The notes under the pieces: generated by a model | Seen by the model: only the letters and a program-made list of their open reading frames with translations | Database searches by the model: none | Told to the model about the DNA's origin: nothing | Program-made: the position numbers and the translations under genes | Source of the DNA: Janthinobacterium violaceinigrum | GTDB lineage: Bacteria > Pseudomonadota > Gammaproteobacteria > Burkholderiales > Burkholderiaceae_D | Length of the DNA stretch: 64,000 nt | NCBI RefSeq assembly: GCF_009208555.1 | Contig: NZ_WFLI01000005.1 | Coordinates: 124,001-188,000, forward strand | Reading direction: 5' to 3' | In this document: positions 52,449 to 63,289 of the stretch, in pieces | Numbering within the stretch: the stretch's first letter is position 1 | How the letters are laid out: each line of letters opens with the position of its first letter

Positions 52449-54260
52449 ATGCAGACATCCGTTCAGAGTACCCCCGCCTCCCGTTTGACCGAACTGCGCG
52501 CCGCCATGCGCGCGCAGCGGATCGATGCGCTGATCGTGCCATCGGCCGACCCGCATTTGTCCGAATACCTGCCGGCCCGCTGGCAGGGCCGCGAGTGGCT
52601 GTCGGGCTTTACGGGTTCCGTCGGCACCCTGGTCGTCACGCAGGACTTCGCCGGCGTGTGGACCGATGGCCGCTACTGGGAGCAGGCGGAAGACGAACTG
52701 GCCGGCAGCGGCATCGTCCTGAAGAAGATCCCGTCCGGCGCCAGCGTGCTGTATATCGACTGGCTGGGCGAGACCATGCAGCCGGGGCAGACGGTGGCCG
52801 TCGATGGCGCCGTGCTGGGCCTGGCCAATGCGCGCCTGCTGCAGCAGGCGCTGGGCGCGCAAGTGACCCTGCGCACGGATACCGATCTGCTGCAAGCCGT
52901 GTGGCCGGATCGTCCGGCCATGCCGGCCGCGCCCGTGTACGAGCACGCGGCCGCGTATCCGGCCCTGTCGCGCACGCAGAAACTGGACGCCCTGCGCGCC
53001 GGCATAGCGGCCCACGGCGCCAGCCACCACGTGATTTCCACGCTTGACGATATCGCGTACCTGTTCAACCTGCGCGGCGCCGACGTCAGCTACAACCCCG
53101 TCTTCCTCGCGCATGCGCTGGTGGGCCCGGAGCGCGCCACCCTGTTCGTCGCCGACGGCAAGCTGCCGGCCGCCCTGCGCGCCACCCTGGAGAGCGAAGG
53201 CGTGGACGTGGCCGCGTATGACCGCGCGGCGGCCGTGCTGGCCGCCCTGCCTGCGGGCGCCACCTTGCTGCTGGACCCGCGCCGCATCACGTTCGGCACG
53301 CGCCAGGCCGTGCCCGACGGCGTGCGCGTGGTGGAAGCCATCAACCCGACCACCCTGGCCAAGTCGCGCAAGACGGACAGCGAAGCGGCGCATGTGCGGG
53401 CGGCCATGGAGCAGGATGGCGCTGCCCTGTGCGAGTTCTTCAGCTGGCTCGATGCCACCCTGGCCGACCCGCAGCGCGCGCCGCTGACGGAAATCGGCGT
53501 CGACGAACACCTGACGGCCGCCCGCGCGCGCCGCGCCGGTTTTGTCAGCCCCAGTTTCGGTACCATCGCCGGCTTTAATGCGCACGGCGCCATCATGCAT
53601 TACCACGCCCATGCGGGCACGGAGGCGACCATCGAAGGCGACGGCTTGCTGCTGATCGATTCGGGCGGCCAGTACCTGGGCGGCACCACGGATATCACGC
53701 GCGTGGTTCCCGTCGGCGCGATCACGGCCGAACACCGGCGCGACTTCACCCTGGTCCTGCGCAGCATGATCGCGCTGTCGCGCGCGCAGTTCCCGCGCGG
53801 CGTGAAGTCGCCCATGCTGGACTCGATCGCCCGCGCGCCCCTGTGGGCCGAGGGCATCGACTTCGGCCACGGCACGGGCCATGGCGTGGGCTTCTTCCTC
53901 AACGTGCATGAGGGGCCGCAATCGATTTCGCAGTCCGCCATGCCGGAGCCGCAGACGGCCATGGAGCCGGGCATGATCACTTCCGTGGAGCCGGGTATCT
54001 ACCGGCCCGGCCAGTGGGGCATCCGCATCGAGAACCTGGTGCTGAATGTCCCGGCAGGGACGACGCCCTTCGGCGAATTTTTGCGCTTCGAAACCCTCAC
54101 CCTGTGCCCGATCGACACGCGCTGCGTGGAGCGCAGCCTGTTGCGCGACGACGAGGCGGCCTGGCTCAACGACTATCACGCCACCGTGCGTGCGCGCCTG
54201 TCGCCGCACCTGGCGGGCGACGCGCTGGCGTGGCTGGAACAGCGCACGGGAGCCATCTGA
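52449..54260 (+). CDS. Xaa-Pro aminopeptidase (M24B)
   Basis: This 603-residue peptidase cleaves X-Pro bonds. It has two creatinase-like N-terminal domains (about 10-310) and a pita-bread M24 domain with metal ligands in LLIDSGGQY, TTDITRV, GHGTGHGVG and TSVEPGIY. The C-terminal extension (about 60 residues) is as in the eukaryotic-like aminopeptidase P group. Its stop overlaps the next ATG by one base (TGATG). Confidence 0.9.
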   Translation: MQTSVQSTPASRLTELRAAMRAQRIDALIVPSADPHLSEYLPARWQGREWLSGFTGSVGTLVVTQDFAGVWTDGRYWEQAEDELAGSGIVLKKIPSGASVLYIDWLGETMQPGQTVAVDGAVLGLANARLLQQALGAQVTLRTDTDLLQAVWPDRPAMPAAPVYEHAAAYPALSRTQKLDALRAGIAAHGASHHVISTLDDIAYLFNLRGADVSYNPVFLAHALVGPERATLFVADGKLPAALRATLESEGVDVAAYDRAAAVLAALPAGATLLLDPRRITFGTRQAVPDGVRVVEAINPTTLAKSRKTDSEAAHVRAAMEQDGAALCEFFSWLDATLADPQRAPLTEIGVDEHLTAARARRAGFVSPSFGTIAGFNAHGAIMHYHAHAGTEATIEGDGLLLIDSGGQYLGGTTDITRVVPVGAITAEHRRDFTLVLRSMIALSRAQFPRGVKSPMLDSIARAPLWAEGIDFGHGTGHGVGFFLNVHEGPQSISQSAMPEPQTAMEPGMITSVEPGIYRPGQWGIRIENLVLNVPAGTTPFGEFLRFETLTLCPIDTRCVERSLLRDDEAAWLNDYHATVRARLSPHLAGDALAWLEQRTGAI

Positions 54261-54514
54261 TGCGCTCGACCCGCGCCACCGCCGCCATCGAGCGGCTCAA
54301 GGAACGCACCGGCCACCGCCTCTACACGATGGCGCGCACGGGCGATGAACTGTTCTTTCTCACGGAAGGCCCGGGCTTGCCGCCTTTGTGCCCGCCGCTG
54401 GAATTGGACGCCTTTGTCGCCTTCGTCAATGGCCTGGGACCGCAAAAGGCGCGCCGCGTCAGCAAGCTTGACGTGGCGTTTGAAAAGCAGCTGACGAAAA
54501 AGCCACAGGACTAA
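54260..54514 (+). CDS. Small basic protein, unknown
   Basis: This is an 84-residue basic protein (MRSTRATAAIERLKERTGHR). It overlaps the aminopeptidase stop by one base and abuts the MgtC gene start with no gap. No domain or signal is recognised; the tight coupling supports expression. Confidence 0.6.
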   Translation: MRSTRATAAIERLKERTGHRLYTMARTGDELFFLTEGPGLPPLCPPLELDAFVAFVNGLGPQKARRVSKLDVAFEKQLTKKPQD

Positions 54515-55255
54515 ATGCCGACCATCGACTTCCTGCGCGCCTACTGGTCGCCGGCCGAGCTGGCGACGAATGGCGTGATCCTGCTGAACCTGCTGGGCGC
54601 ACTGCTGCTGGGCTTGCTGGTGGGTTACGAGCGCTCGTATCACGGGCGCGCGGCGGGCATGCGCACCTACAGCCTCGTATGCATGGCCTCGGCCGCGCTG
54701 ACGGTGCTGGGCGGCTATCCCGAGTTCTGGTACGGCGGGCATGGCGCCATCGTCGGCAGCGATCCCACGCGCGTCATCCAGGGCATCGTCACGGGCGTGG
54801 GCTTTCTCGGCGCCGGCGTGATCATGCGCGAAGGCTTCAATATCAGCGGCCTGACGACGGCCGCCTCGATCTGGGCCTCGTCCGTGATCGGCATCATGGT
54901 CGGCATCGGCTTTTATCTGTCGGCCATGGGTCTGGCTTTCCTGTGCGCGATGGCGATGATTTTCCTGTCAAAACTGGAAAACTGGCTGCCGTCGCGCCAC
55001 GCGGTGGCCATCACCATGCGCTTCAGGCAGGGCTTTATTCCGCGCGAAGATGCGCTGCGGCGCATGGCCGCCAAGCGCGGTTATGACATCGCCAGCGGCT
55101 CGCTGACCATCGGCAGCACGGACGGCATGCAGGAATGGCGCTTCGTCGCCATCGCGCATGGCAAGAATACGGGCGCCAGCCTGTCGGCCATGTCGGCCGA
55201 ACTGGCCGCCTTCGAAGGCATCGCCGGCTTCCAGCTGTCGCATGCACGCAACTGA
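54515..55255 (+). CDS. MgtC/SapB-family membrane protein
   Basis: This 246-residue inner-membrane protein has four to five helices in the first 155 residues. The conserved LLGLLVGYERSYHGRAAGMR and GVGFLGAGVIMREG are typical of MgtC/SapB. A C-terminal soluble domain follows (about 160-246). Role in Mg adaptation is proposed for the family only. It is part of the plus-strand group starting with the aminopeptidase. Confidence 0.88.
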   Translation: MPTIDFLRAYWSPAELATNGVILLNLLGALLLGLLVGYERSYHGRAAGMRTYSLVCMASAALTVLGGYPEFWYGGHGAIVGSDPTRVIQGIVTGVGFLGAGVIMREGFNISGLTTAASIWASSVIGIMVGIGFYLSAMGLAFLCAMAMIFLSKLENWLPSRHAVAITMRFRQGFIPREDALRRMAAKRGYDIASGSLTIGSTDGMQEWRFVAIAHGKNTGASLSAMSAELAAFEGIAGFQLSHARN

Positions 55256-55266
55256 AAAGGATGGAC

Positions 55267-55848
55267 ATGGACGCACAGGCCCAAAACGTACTCGATTTCT
55301 GGTTCCTGCCGCCGGATAACCCTGGCCATGGCCAGTCGCGCATGGAATGGTTCCGCAAGGATGATGGCTACGACGCGCAGATACGCGCGCGTTTCGGCGC
55401 GCTGATCGACGCCGCCATCGGGGGCGGCTTGCGCGAATGGGAAGCGACGCCGCACGGCGCGCTGGCGCGCCTCATCGTGCTCGATCAATTCACGCGCAAC
55501 GTCTATCGGGGCACGCCGCGCGCGTTTGCCGGCGACGCCCAGGCGCTGGCGCTGGCCGTCGCCCTGACGCAGGCAGGACAGGACCGGCAGCTGCCGCCCA
55601 TTCTGCGCGCGTTCGTCTACCTGCCGTTCGAACATGCGGAAGACCTGGCCATGCAGGCGCGCGCCGTCGAATTGTTCCAGCTGCTGTCGCAGGCGCAGCC
55701 CGGTTTCGAGAGCATGCTCGATTATGCGCAGCGCCACCAGGAAGTGATCGCCCGCTTTGGCCGCTTCCCGCACCGTAACGCCATTCTGGGCCGGCCCTCC
55801 ACGCCGGAAGAAGCGGCATTCCTGCGCCAGCCCGGTTCCAGCTTCTAG
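55267..55848 (+). CDS. DUF924-family protein
   Basis: This 193-residue TPR-like helical protein of DUF924 has the conserved start VLDFWFLPP, the internal LARLIVLDQFTRNVYRGTPRAF and the C-terminal GRFPHRNAILGR. AAGG six bases upstream selects ATG 55267 over 55261. Function is unknown. Confidence 0.88.
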   Translation: MDAQAQNVLDFWFLPPDNPGHGQSRMEWFRKDDGYDAQIRARFGALIDAAIGGGLREWEATPHGALARLIVLDQFTRNVYRGTPRAFAGDAQALALAVALTQAGQDRQLPPILRAFVYLPFEHAEDLAMQARAVELFQLLSQAQPGFESMLDYAQRHQEVIARFGRFPHRNAILGRPSTPEEAAFLRQPGSSF

Positions 55849-55854
55849 GCCGCC

Positions 55855-56682
55855 ATGAACGTCACCCTCAACATCGTCGGCGCCGGCCATGTGGGCCGCG
55901 TGCTGGGCCGTCTGTTCGCTGGCGTGGACGGTATCGCCGTGCAGGACGTGCTGACGCGCTCGATGGCGTCGGCGCAGGCGGCCGTCGATTTCATCGGTGC
56001 CGGCACGCCCGTCGCGCACTATGCGGCCTTGCGCCATGCCGACGTCACCATGCTGGCCGTGGCGGACGACCAGATCGGCCCCGCGTGCGCGGCACTGGTG
56101 GCCGAGGGACGCCAGGCGGGCGCCATCGTGTTTCACTGCAGCGGCGCGCTGGCGTCCAGCGTGCTGTTGGCGGCCACGCAGGCGGGCGCCTCGGTGGCCA
56201 GCGCGCACCCGATCCGCAGCTTTGCCGACCCGCAGCAGGTGGCGGCCACCTTTGACGGCACCTTTTGCGGCGTCGAAGGCGATGCGCTGGCGCTGGCCTT
56301 CCTCACGCCGGCCTTGAACGCCATCGGCGCGCGCCCCGTGCCCATCGATCCGGCAGCCAAGACCCTGTATCACGCCGCTGCCGTGTTTGCCAGCAATTAT
56401 CTGGTGACGGTGCTCGATGCGGCGCTGCGCGCCTACCAGGCGGCCGGGATTCCCGAGCCCGTGGCGCGCGAACTGGCGCAGCCGCTGGTGACGGAAGCGG
56501 TGGCCAATGTGTTTCGCCTGGGCGCCGCGCCCGCGCTGTCCGGGCCCATCGCCCGCGGCGATTCGGCCACCGTGCAACGCCAGCAGCAGGCGGTGCAAGG
56601 CTGGGATGCCGCCACGGGCGAGTTGTACCGGGCGCTGGTGGCGCCCACGCAGGCGCTGGCCAAGCGCAAGTCCGAGCGCTAG
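55855..56682 (+). CDS. DUF2520 Rossmann-fold protein
   Basis: This 275-residue protein has an N-terminal Rossmann domain (LNIVGAGHVGRVLGRLF) and a C-terminal DUF2520 helical domain (YHAAAVFASNYLVTV), similar to F420/NADP-dependent reductases. Probably an NAD(P)-dependent oxidoreductase; substrate unknown. Its TAG stop is shared base by base with the antisense stop of the diguanylate cyclase (CTAG at 56679..56682). Confidence 0.85.
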   Translation: MNVTLNIVGAGHVGRVLGRLFAGVDGIAVQDVLTRSMASAQAAVDFIGAGTPVAHYAALRHADVTMLAVADDQIGPACAALVAEGRQAGAIVFHCSGALASSVLLAATQAGASVASAHPIRSFADPQQVAATFDGTFCGVEGDALALAFLTPALNAIGARPVPIDPAAKTLYHAAAVFASNYLVTVLDAALRAYQAAGIPEPVARELAQPLVTEAVANVFRLGAAPALSGPIARGDSATVQRQQQAVQGWDAATGELYRALVAPTQALAKRKSER

Positions 56683-58133
56683 CTCGCGTGCACGCCGTTG
56701 CGTCCCTGCTGTTTCGCCTGATACAGGGCGCTGTCGGCGCGTGAAAAGAACGCCGATTCGCTTTCGTCGAGCCGGTACTCGGCCACGCCCAGGCTGATCG
56801 TCACGGGTATCTGCGGCTCGGGCAGGCCGAAATCGTGCTGTTCGACGGCGGCGCGCAGGTTTTCCGCCACTTCCGCCGCCTTGGCCAGGCTGCAGTTATT
56901 CAGCAGCACCAGGTATTCCTCGCCGCCCCAGCGCGTGATGACGTCGCTTTCGCGCACGGTGGCGCGCGCCACGTCGGCCACGCCACGGATGACCTTGTCG
57001 CCCCACAGGTGGCCGTGCGTATCGTTGACGCGCTTGAAGAAATCGATGTCGAACAGGATGGCCGACATCGGCTGCGCCGTGCGCTTGGACAGGAGCATGG
57101 CGCGCTGGAACAGCAATTCCAGCGATTGGCGGTTCAATAGCCCCGTCAGCGCATCCGTCGAGGCGATGCGCTCGATGCGGCGCTGGTAGCGGTTCACCGT
57201 CAGCAAGGTCAGCACCAGTACCAGCAGGGTGACGCCAAAGCTGATGGCCAGGTTGAAGATGAATACGCGCTGCAGCGACTGGACTTCGTCGCTGACATTC
57301 TGCTCGACCACCAGATACCAGCCCAGTTCCGGAATGAAGCGCGAATTGACGAGGATTTGCGCGCGGCCCAGCTGGTACGACAGGTGCGTCGGTTCGCTCT
57401 GCTGGTTGATGATCCGGTCGGCAATGGCGGTCACGCCGGGCAGGCTGCGGATGTTGCCGTGCCCGTTGCGCATGGTCTTGCCTGCCAATACCAGGGTGCC
57501 GGCGCCGTCAACAAAATAGATGTTGCGGTGGAAGCGCGCCTGGTAGCGGTCGATGATGTGGCTCATGGTGGCCAGGGTCAGGCCGATGCCGGTGGCGCCG
57601 ATGAACTGGCCGTCGTAGTCGTACACGCGGTGGTTGATGAAGATGGTCATGCTGTCGCGGTTGGCCATGTCCACGTCGACATTCGTTTCGTAGTCGCTGT
57701 TTTCCATGGCGCGCACGCGGTAGTACCAGATGTCGCGCGTCGCTTGCGGGCTGACGGATTTCAGCGTGCCTTCGGCATAATAATATTTGCTGCTCTTGTC
57801 CGAGACGAGAAAGCTGGTGATGGCGCCGTATTTCTTCTTCACTTCGGCCAGGTAGCGCACGATCTGCGCCGGGTCGCGCTCGCCGGCGAGTATCCAGTCG
57901 CGCACGAAGGTGTCGTGCGCCATCAGCGACGAGATGAAGACGGGGCGCAGCATGTCTTTCTGGATTTCGGAATAAATATTGTCGCCCGTCAAAGGCAAGG
58001 TCTGGTCGGCGATGCCATGCTCGATGGCCTGGCGCGAGGCCAGGTAGCTGGCCAGGCTGGTGGCCAGGAAGCCCGCCCCCAGGATCAGGGTCAGGAGAAT
58101 GAGCAGGCGGTACTTGATCGACAGAAGGCGCAT
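56679..58133 (-). CDS. Membrane diguanylate cyclase with periplasmic sensor
   Basis: This 484-residue c-di-GMP-synthesising enzyme has TM1 (about 8-30), a Cache-like periplasmic domain (to about 285) and TM2 (about 290-310), then GGDEF. The active site is GGEEY at 403-407, and an RESD inhibitory site lies five residues ahead, so product inhibition is likely. The ATG at 58133 gives the usual TM1; the reading frame continues to 58241 without a better site. Confidence 0.9.
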   Translation of the reverse strand: MRLLSIKYRLLILLTLILGAGFLATSLASYLASRQAIEHGIADQTLPLTGDNIYSEIQKDMLRPVFISSLMAHDTFVRDWILAGERDPAQIVRYLAEVKKKYGAITSFLVSDKSSKYYYAEGTLKSVSPQATRDIWYYRVRAMENSDYETNVDVDMANRDSMTIFINHRVYDYDGQFIGATGIGLTLATMSHIIDRYQARFHRNIYFVDGAGTLVLAGKTMRNGHGNIRSLPGVTAIADRIINQQSEPTHLSYQLGRAQILVNSRFIPELGWYLVVEQNVSDEVQSLQRVFIFNLAISFGVTLLVLVLTLLTVNRYQRRIERIASTDALTGLLNRQSLELLFQRAMLLSKRTAQPMSAILFDIDFFKRVNDTHGHLWGDKVIRGVADVARATVRESDVITRWGGEEYLVLLNNCSLAKAAEVAENLRAAVEQHDFGLPEPQIPVTISLGVAEYRLDESESAFFSRADSALYQAKQQGRNGVHAS

Positions 58134-58430
58134 GGAGACGAAGGTGGGCAGGCCAGGGCGTGCAGGTCTTGCCCAGGCGCCTGGCGCTGAAGCAATCTTT
58201 ACGCAAGCCAAAAGTATGCAGCAGGCCGGGTATTGGCGCAATGATAACTGGCTTTATTGATAATTTACGCTGGCGAACGCGACAAGATAACCACGACTTA
58301 CCAAATAAAAGTGCCGATTTGTCGACAAAGATGCAAATTAGCAATAAGATTTGACGAGGGGAATCATTGCGCAGCACCCCTGTCTTGCCGCCCGTTTCAG
58401 GTGCAGGACACCACGCGCAGGGAGTGTAGT

Positions 58431-58793
58431 ATGTTATTTTTAAAGAGTACGTCCGTCAGCAAGGCCCCCGGTATTTATGAGGTCGACATCGCCGCCAAAC
58501 CACCGGGCAAGACCTTCGGCATTTTCCTCGCCACCGATCCCGACCATCCACCGCATGCCTTGCTGGGACAATTGAAGGCGCTCGGCTTCGAGAACACCTA
58601 TAGTTCGCCCTACCTGCACAAGGATTCGGGCAAAGTGCTGGACCTGCATTTCCAGAAAGATGGCACGGATATCTTCAAGGGCTGGAAAACCGAGGAGTGC
58701 ACGCACAACCTGGCGGCCATCACGGCTCTGTTCGAGGAGCACGGCATCACCATCGCGCCGCGCGTCATGTCGATGGCCGAAGCCTACGCCTGA
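58431..58793 (+). CDS. Small protein of unknown function
   Basis: This 120-residue soluble protein has a GGGAG sequence upstream of the ATG. Its pattern (FGIFLATDPDHPPHALLGQL, LHKDSGKVLDLHFQKDG) suggests an alpha/beta fold. No family is recognised. It is divergent from the diguanylate cyclase gene across about 300 bases that hold no other recognised signal. Confidence 0.6.
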   Translation: MLFLKSTSVSKAPGIYEVDIAAKPPGKTFGIFLATDPDHPPHALLGQLKALGFENTYSSPYLHKDSGKVLDLHFQKDGTDIFKGWKTEECTHNLAAITALFEEHGITIAPRVMSMAEAYA

Positions 58794-58941
58794 ACGCCTG
58801 TCACAACCTGCAGCGCGTGCGGCGGCCGATGCTCACTGCCTCGGCGGCCTCGTGCATGCGCACCGCGCCGCTTCTCAAGCCAACGGGGGCGCCGCGCCCC
58901 ACTGCCGCTCGCCACGGTTCTGTTTGGCGTTTTAAGCCGCG

Positions 58942-59523
58942 TCAGCCAGCTTCCACGCCGATGTGATACAGCGCCCACGGGCAGTTGGCGAAGCGTTCGG
59001 CCAGGGGCAGGGCCGCCACGGTCGCGATGCGGTCCGCATCGTGGATCGCCCATAGCGGGCCCAGGCCGCCCAGCGCCATCGCCTGGCCGTCCAGGTGGGT
59101 GGCGACAATAAAGCGCTGTGCGCGCGCCTGCGCCACGGTCAGCGCCGCTGCATAGCCGTCCACGGCGCGCAGCAGCAGGCGCACCTCGCCATCGTCCGGG
59201 GCGCCCGCCACCTTCAAGACATCGACCAGCAGGGGCCCGCGCAGGGCATGCGCCTTGCCGTCGTATTCCAGGGTGGGGTGGATGGTGCGTGCCGGCAAGT
59301 TCGCCAGCGCCGCAAAGTCGAATGCCCGCGCCCGCTCAAAACTGATTTTTTGCTTGTGCATCATCTGGTCGCGCACGGCGTCGAACGGCCCCCGGTTGGG
59401 CTTGTCGATGCTGCCCGTGATGGTCAGCAGGGCCGGGCCGCGCAGGCCGGTGGGTGCCGCCCGGGCAATGGCGGGCAGGGCCGCGGCGGCCATGGCGGCG
59501 GCGAGAAACTGGCGTTTGTGCAT
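58942..59523 (-). CDS. Molybdopterin-fold (sulfite-oxidase-like) exported protein
   Basis: This 193-residue protein has a signal peptide (MHKRQFLAAAMAAAALPAIARA) and a sulfite-oxidase molybdopterin-binding-like fold (ALLTITGSIDKPN, LRGPLLVDVLKVAG, DGYAAALTVAQ). The single Cys lies near the C-terminus (FANCPWALYHI) and not in the cofactor position, so it is probably non-catalytic. AGGAGAGG supports ATG 59523 over the frame start at 59583. Confidence 0.78.
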   Translation of the reverse strand: MHKRQFLAAAMAAAALPAIARAAPTGLRGPALLTITGSIDKPNRGPFDAVRDQMMHKQKISFERARAFDFAALANLPARTIHPTLEYDGKAHALRGPLLVDVLKVAGAPDDGEVRLLLRAVDGYAAALTVAQARAQRFIVATHLDGQAMALGGLGPLWAIHDADRIATVAALPLAERFANCPWALYHIGVEAG

Positions 59524-59748
59524 GCACCTCTCCTGTGGGCTGAAAATCGCTAATGTTCTTAAGTCTATCTTAAGTTCGCTCAACAGTGCGCATCTTTGCT
59601 TTATTGTCAGTTTGAAATCTCCGCTTACATCTTGTCACAGTTCTTACGGAATGGAGAAAGACGTGGCTTTTTTCGGCTGTTATTGTGTAGTCATCGCACT
59701 TCGCTGAACTGCGAATCCAGGCACCATTCACTAATTGAGAGAGAGAAC

Positions 59749-60330
59749 ATGATGAAGAAGAAAATCCTGTTTGCAATGATCGCTACGGCCACCGCACTGA
59801 CCGGCATGAGCGCCGCACACGCTGAAGGCGCCTATGTGGGTGCCGGTATCACGGGTAACCGTTACAACTTCGATATTCCTGGCGCCACCAGCGCCGATAA
59901 TCACAGCGGCTACAAGGCCGGCGCCAAGGTCTTCGCCGGTTACGATTTCGATAAAACCTGGGCAATCGAAGGCGGCTACGCCGATTTCGGCAGCAAGGAT
60001 TACAGCTATGTCACCAGCGCCGGCAACGGTTCCGTGAAAAGCGATTCGCACGGCTACTACCTGGCCGGCAAGGCCACCATGCCAGTGAGCGACAAAGTGG
60101 GCGTGTTCGGCAAGCTGGGCGTGGCCAAGGTCAAGAACAGCTTGAGCGGCACGGGCCTGTCGACCGGCATCAGCGGCAACGACAAGACGGGCGTGTACGC
60201 CTCCGTCGGTGCCCAGTACGCGATCAACGAGAAAGTCTCGCTGACGGCGGAAGTGGAACATTTCGGCAAGAGCGCCGACCAGGGCCGCAAGGCGACGGGT
60301 CTCGCTTTGGGCGCACGCTACAATTTCTAA
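59749..60330 (+). CDS. Outer-membrane beta-barrel protein (OmpA-like)
   Basis: This 193-residue protein has a signal peptide MMKKKILFAMIATATALTGM ending AHA. The mature barrel of about eight strands has alternating aromatic residues and ends in ALGARYNF, the C-terminal Phe signature for BAM. A GAGAGAGAGAAC leader precedes the ATG at 59749. A strong terminator follows at 60349..60385. Confidence 0.88.
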   Translation: MMKKKILFAMIATATALTGMSAAHAEGAYVGAGITGNRYNFDIPGATSADNHSGYKAGAKVFAGYDFDKTWAIEGGYADFGSKDYSYVTSAGNGSVKSDSHGYYLAGKATMPVSDKVGVFGKLGVAKVKNSLSGTGLSTGISGNDKTGVYASVGAQYAINEKVSLTAEVEHFGKSADQGRKATGLALGARYNF

Positions 60331-60348
60331 TCACTTAGAAATGTGCTG

Positions 60349-60385
60349 AAAAAAAAGGCAGTCACCGTGAGGTAACTGCCTTTTT
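60349..60385 (+). terminator. Bidirectional rho-independent terminator
   Basis: A run of A (60349..60356), GGCAGT-C-ACC, loop GTGA, GGT-A-ACTGCC and TTTTT. The ten-base stem has one mismatch. It ends the beta-barrel transcript on the plus strand and the ettA transcript on the minus strand. Confidence 0.88.
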
Positions 60386-60402
60386 GCATTGCTGGACCGA
60401 AA

Positions 60403-62070
<1,668 letters not shown>

Positions 62071-62167
62071 TAGAAATCTCGGGTGATATACAAAGACGGA
62101 CAGGATACGGTAAACGCCCGCTTCCGGCCAGCGCTGCGCGCTGCGGAAACGGACGCCAGAGGCAGGA

Positions 62168-63052
62168 CTAGGCGGCGGCACGCGCCTTGCGGGCCGTCCA
62201 CAGCCCTTCGGCCGCATACAGGGCCAGCGCCGTCCAGATGACGAGGAAGCCCAGCATGCGCTCGGGCGTGAACGACTCGTGGAAGACCCACACGCCGATC
62301 AGCAGCTGGCCCGTGGGAGCGATATATTGCAGCAAACCCAGTACGGCCAGCGGCAGGCGGCGCGCGCCGGCGGCAAACAGCAGCAGGGGAATGGCCGTGA
62401 TGGGGCCGGACGCCAGCAGCAGCGCGCGCGTGGCGGTGGAATCTGTATTGACGAAGCCGCTCTGGCCATGCCAGGCCAGCCACAGCATGTAGGCCAGCGC
62501 CAGGGGAAATAAAATCAGTGTTTCAAACGACAGGCCCTCGAGCGCGCCCAGCGCGGCCGTCTTGCGCAGCAAGCCATAGCCGCCGAACGTGGCGGCCAGC
62601 AGCAGGGCGATCCACGGCACTTGTCCCGCCTGCCAGGTGAGCCAGGCCACGCCGCAGGCGGCCAGGCCGATGGCCAGCCACTGCAGGCGGCGCAGGCGCT
62701 CGTGCAGCAGCAAAAAGCCCAGCATGACGTTGATCAGGGGCGTAATGAAGTAGCCGAGGCTGGCGTCGACCACGTGGCCGTTGTTGACGGCCCAGATATA
62801 GATGAACCAGTTGGCGGACAGCAAAAACGCGCTGGCCACGAAGCTGGCCACGACCCGGGGCTGCGCTTTCAGGCTGCCCAGCCAGCCCCACTGGCGGCGC
62901 ACGGTCAGCACGACACCCAGGAACAACAATGACCAGACCATGCGGTGCGCCAGGATTTCCTGCGGTGCGATCTCGCCGATGGCATGGAAATACAGGGGGA
63001 ACAGGCCCCAGCACAGGAAGGCGAGGGAGGCGTAGAGCATGCCTGGATTCAT
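62168..63052 (-). CDS. rarD: RarD (EamA-family) permease
   Basis: This 294-residue inner-membrane protein has ten predicted helices as two EamA repeats. Its start MNPGMLYASLAFLCWGLFPL and the PQEILAHRMVWSLLF segment are as in RarD. The family exports or imports unknown small molecules; chloramphenicol phenotypes gave the name. It lies upstream of ettA on the same strand with about 100 bases between. Confidence 0.9.
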   Translation of the reverse strand: MNPGMLYASLAFLCWGLFPLYFHAIGEIAPQEILAHRMVWSLLFLGVVLTVRRQWGWLGSLKAQPRVVASFVASAFLLSANWFIYIWAVNNGHVVDASLGYFITPLINVMLGFLLLHERLRRLQWLAIGLAACGVAWLTWQAGQVPWIALLLAATFGGYGLLRKTAALGALEGLSFETLILFPLALAYMLWLAWHGQSGFVNTDSTATRALLLASGPITAIPLLLFAAGARRLPLAVLGLLQYIAPTGQLLIGVWVFHESFTPERMLGFLVIWTALALYAAEGLWTARKARAAA

Positions 63053-63289
63053 GATGGCGTTCGCTAAAGAGTAGACAGTCTGTCATTATGGCTGAAAACA
63101 CCGGGGGCTGCCCGGCGCCGCTGGCGAGGCGTAGAATGGCAACAAATCAATGGCCGCAAGCCCGCGCGACATGGCGGAACGGCATAAAACAACGACTGTG
63201 GGGCAGCCCGGAACCATGCAAAAATACTCTTGCTATTTGCTAATACCTATCATATTGTGCGATGCAACAAAACAAAAACGGGTGCAATC

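Noticed and set aside
52341..54209. Very long open frame antisense to the aminopeptidase gene
   Set aside because: It is a high-GC shadow frame, rich in Arg, His, Gln and Gly with no domain. The plus strand carries a full M24 peptidase.
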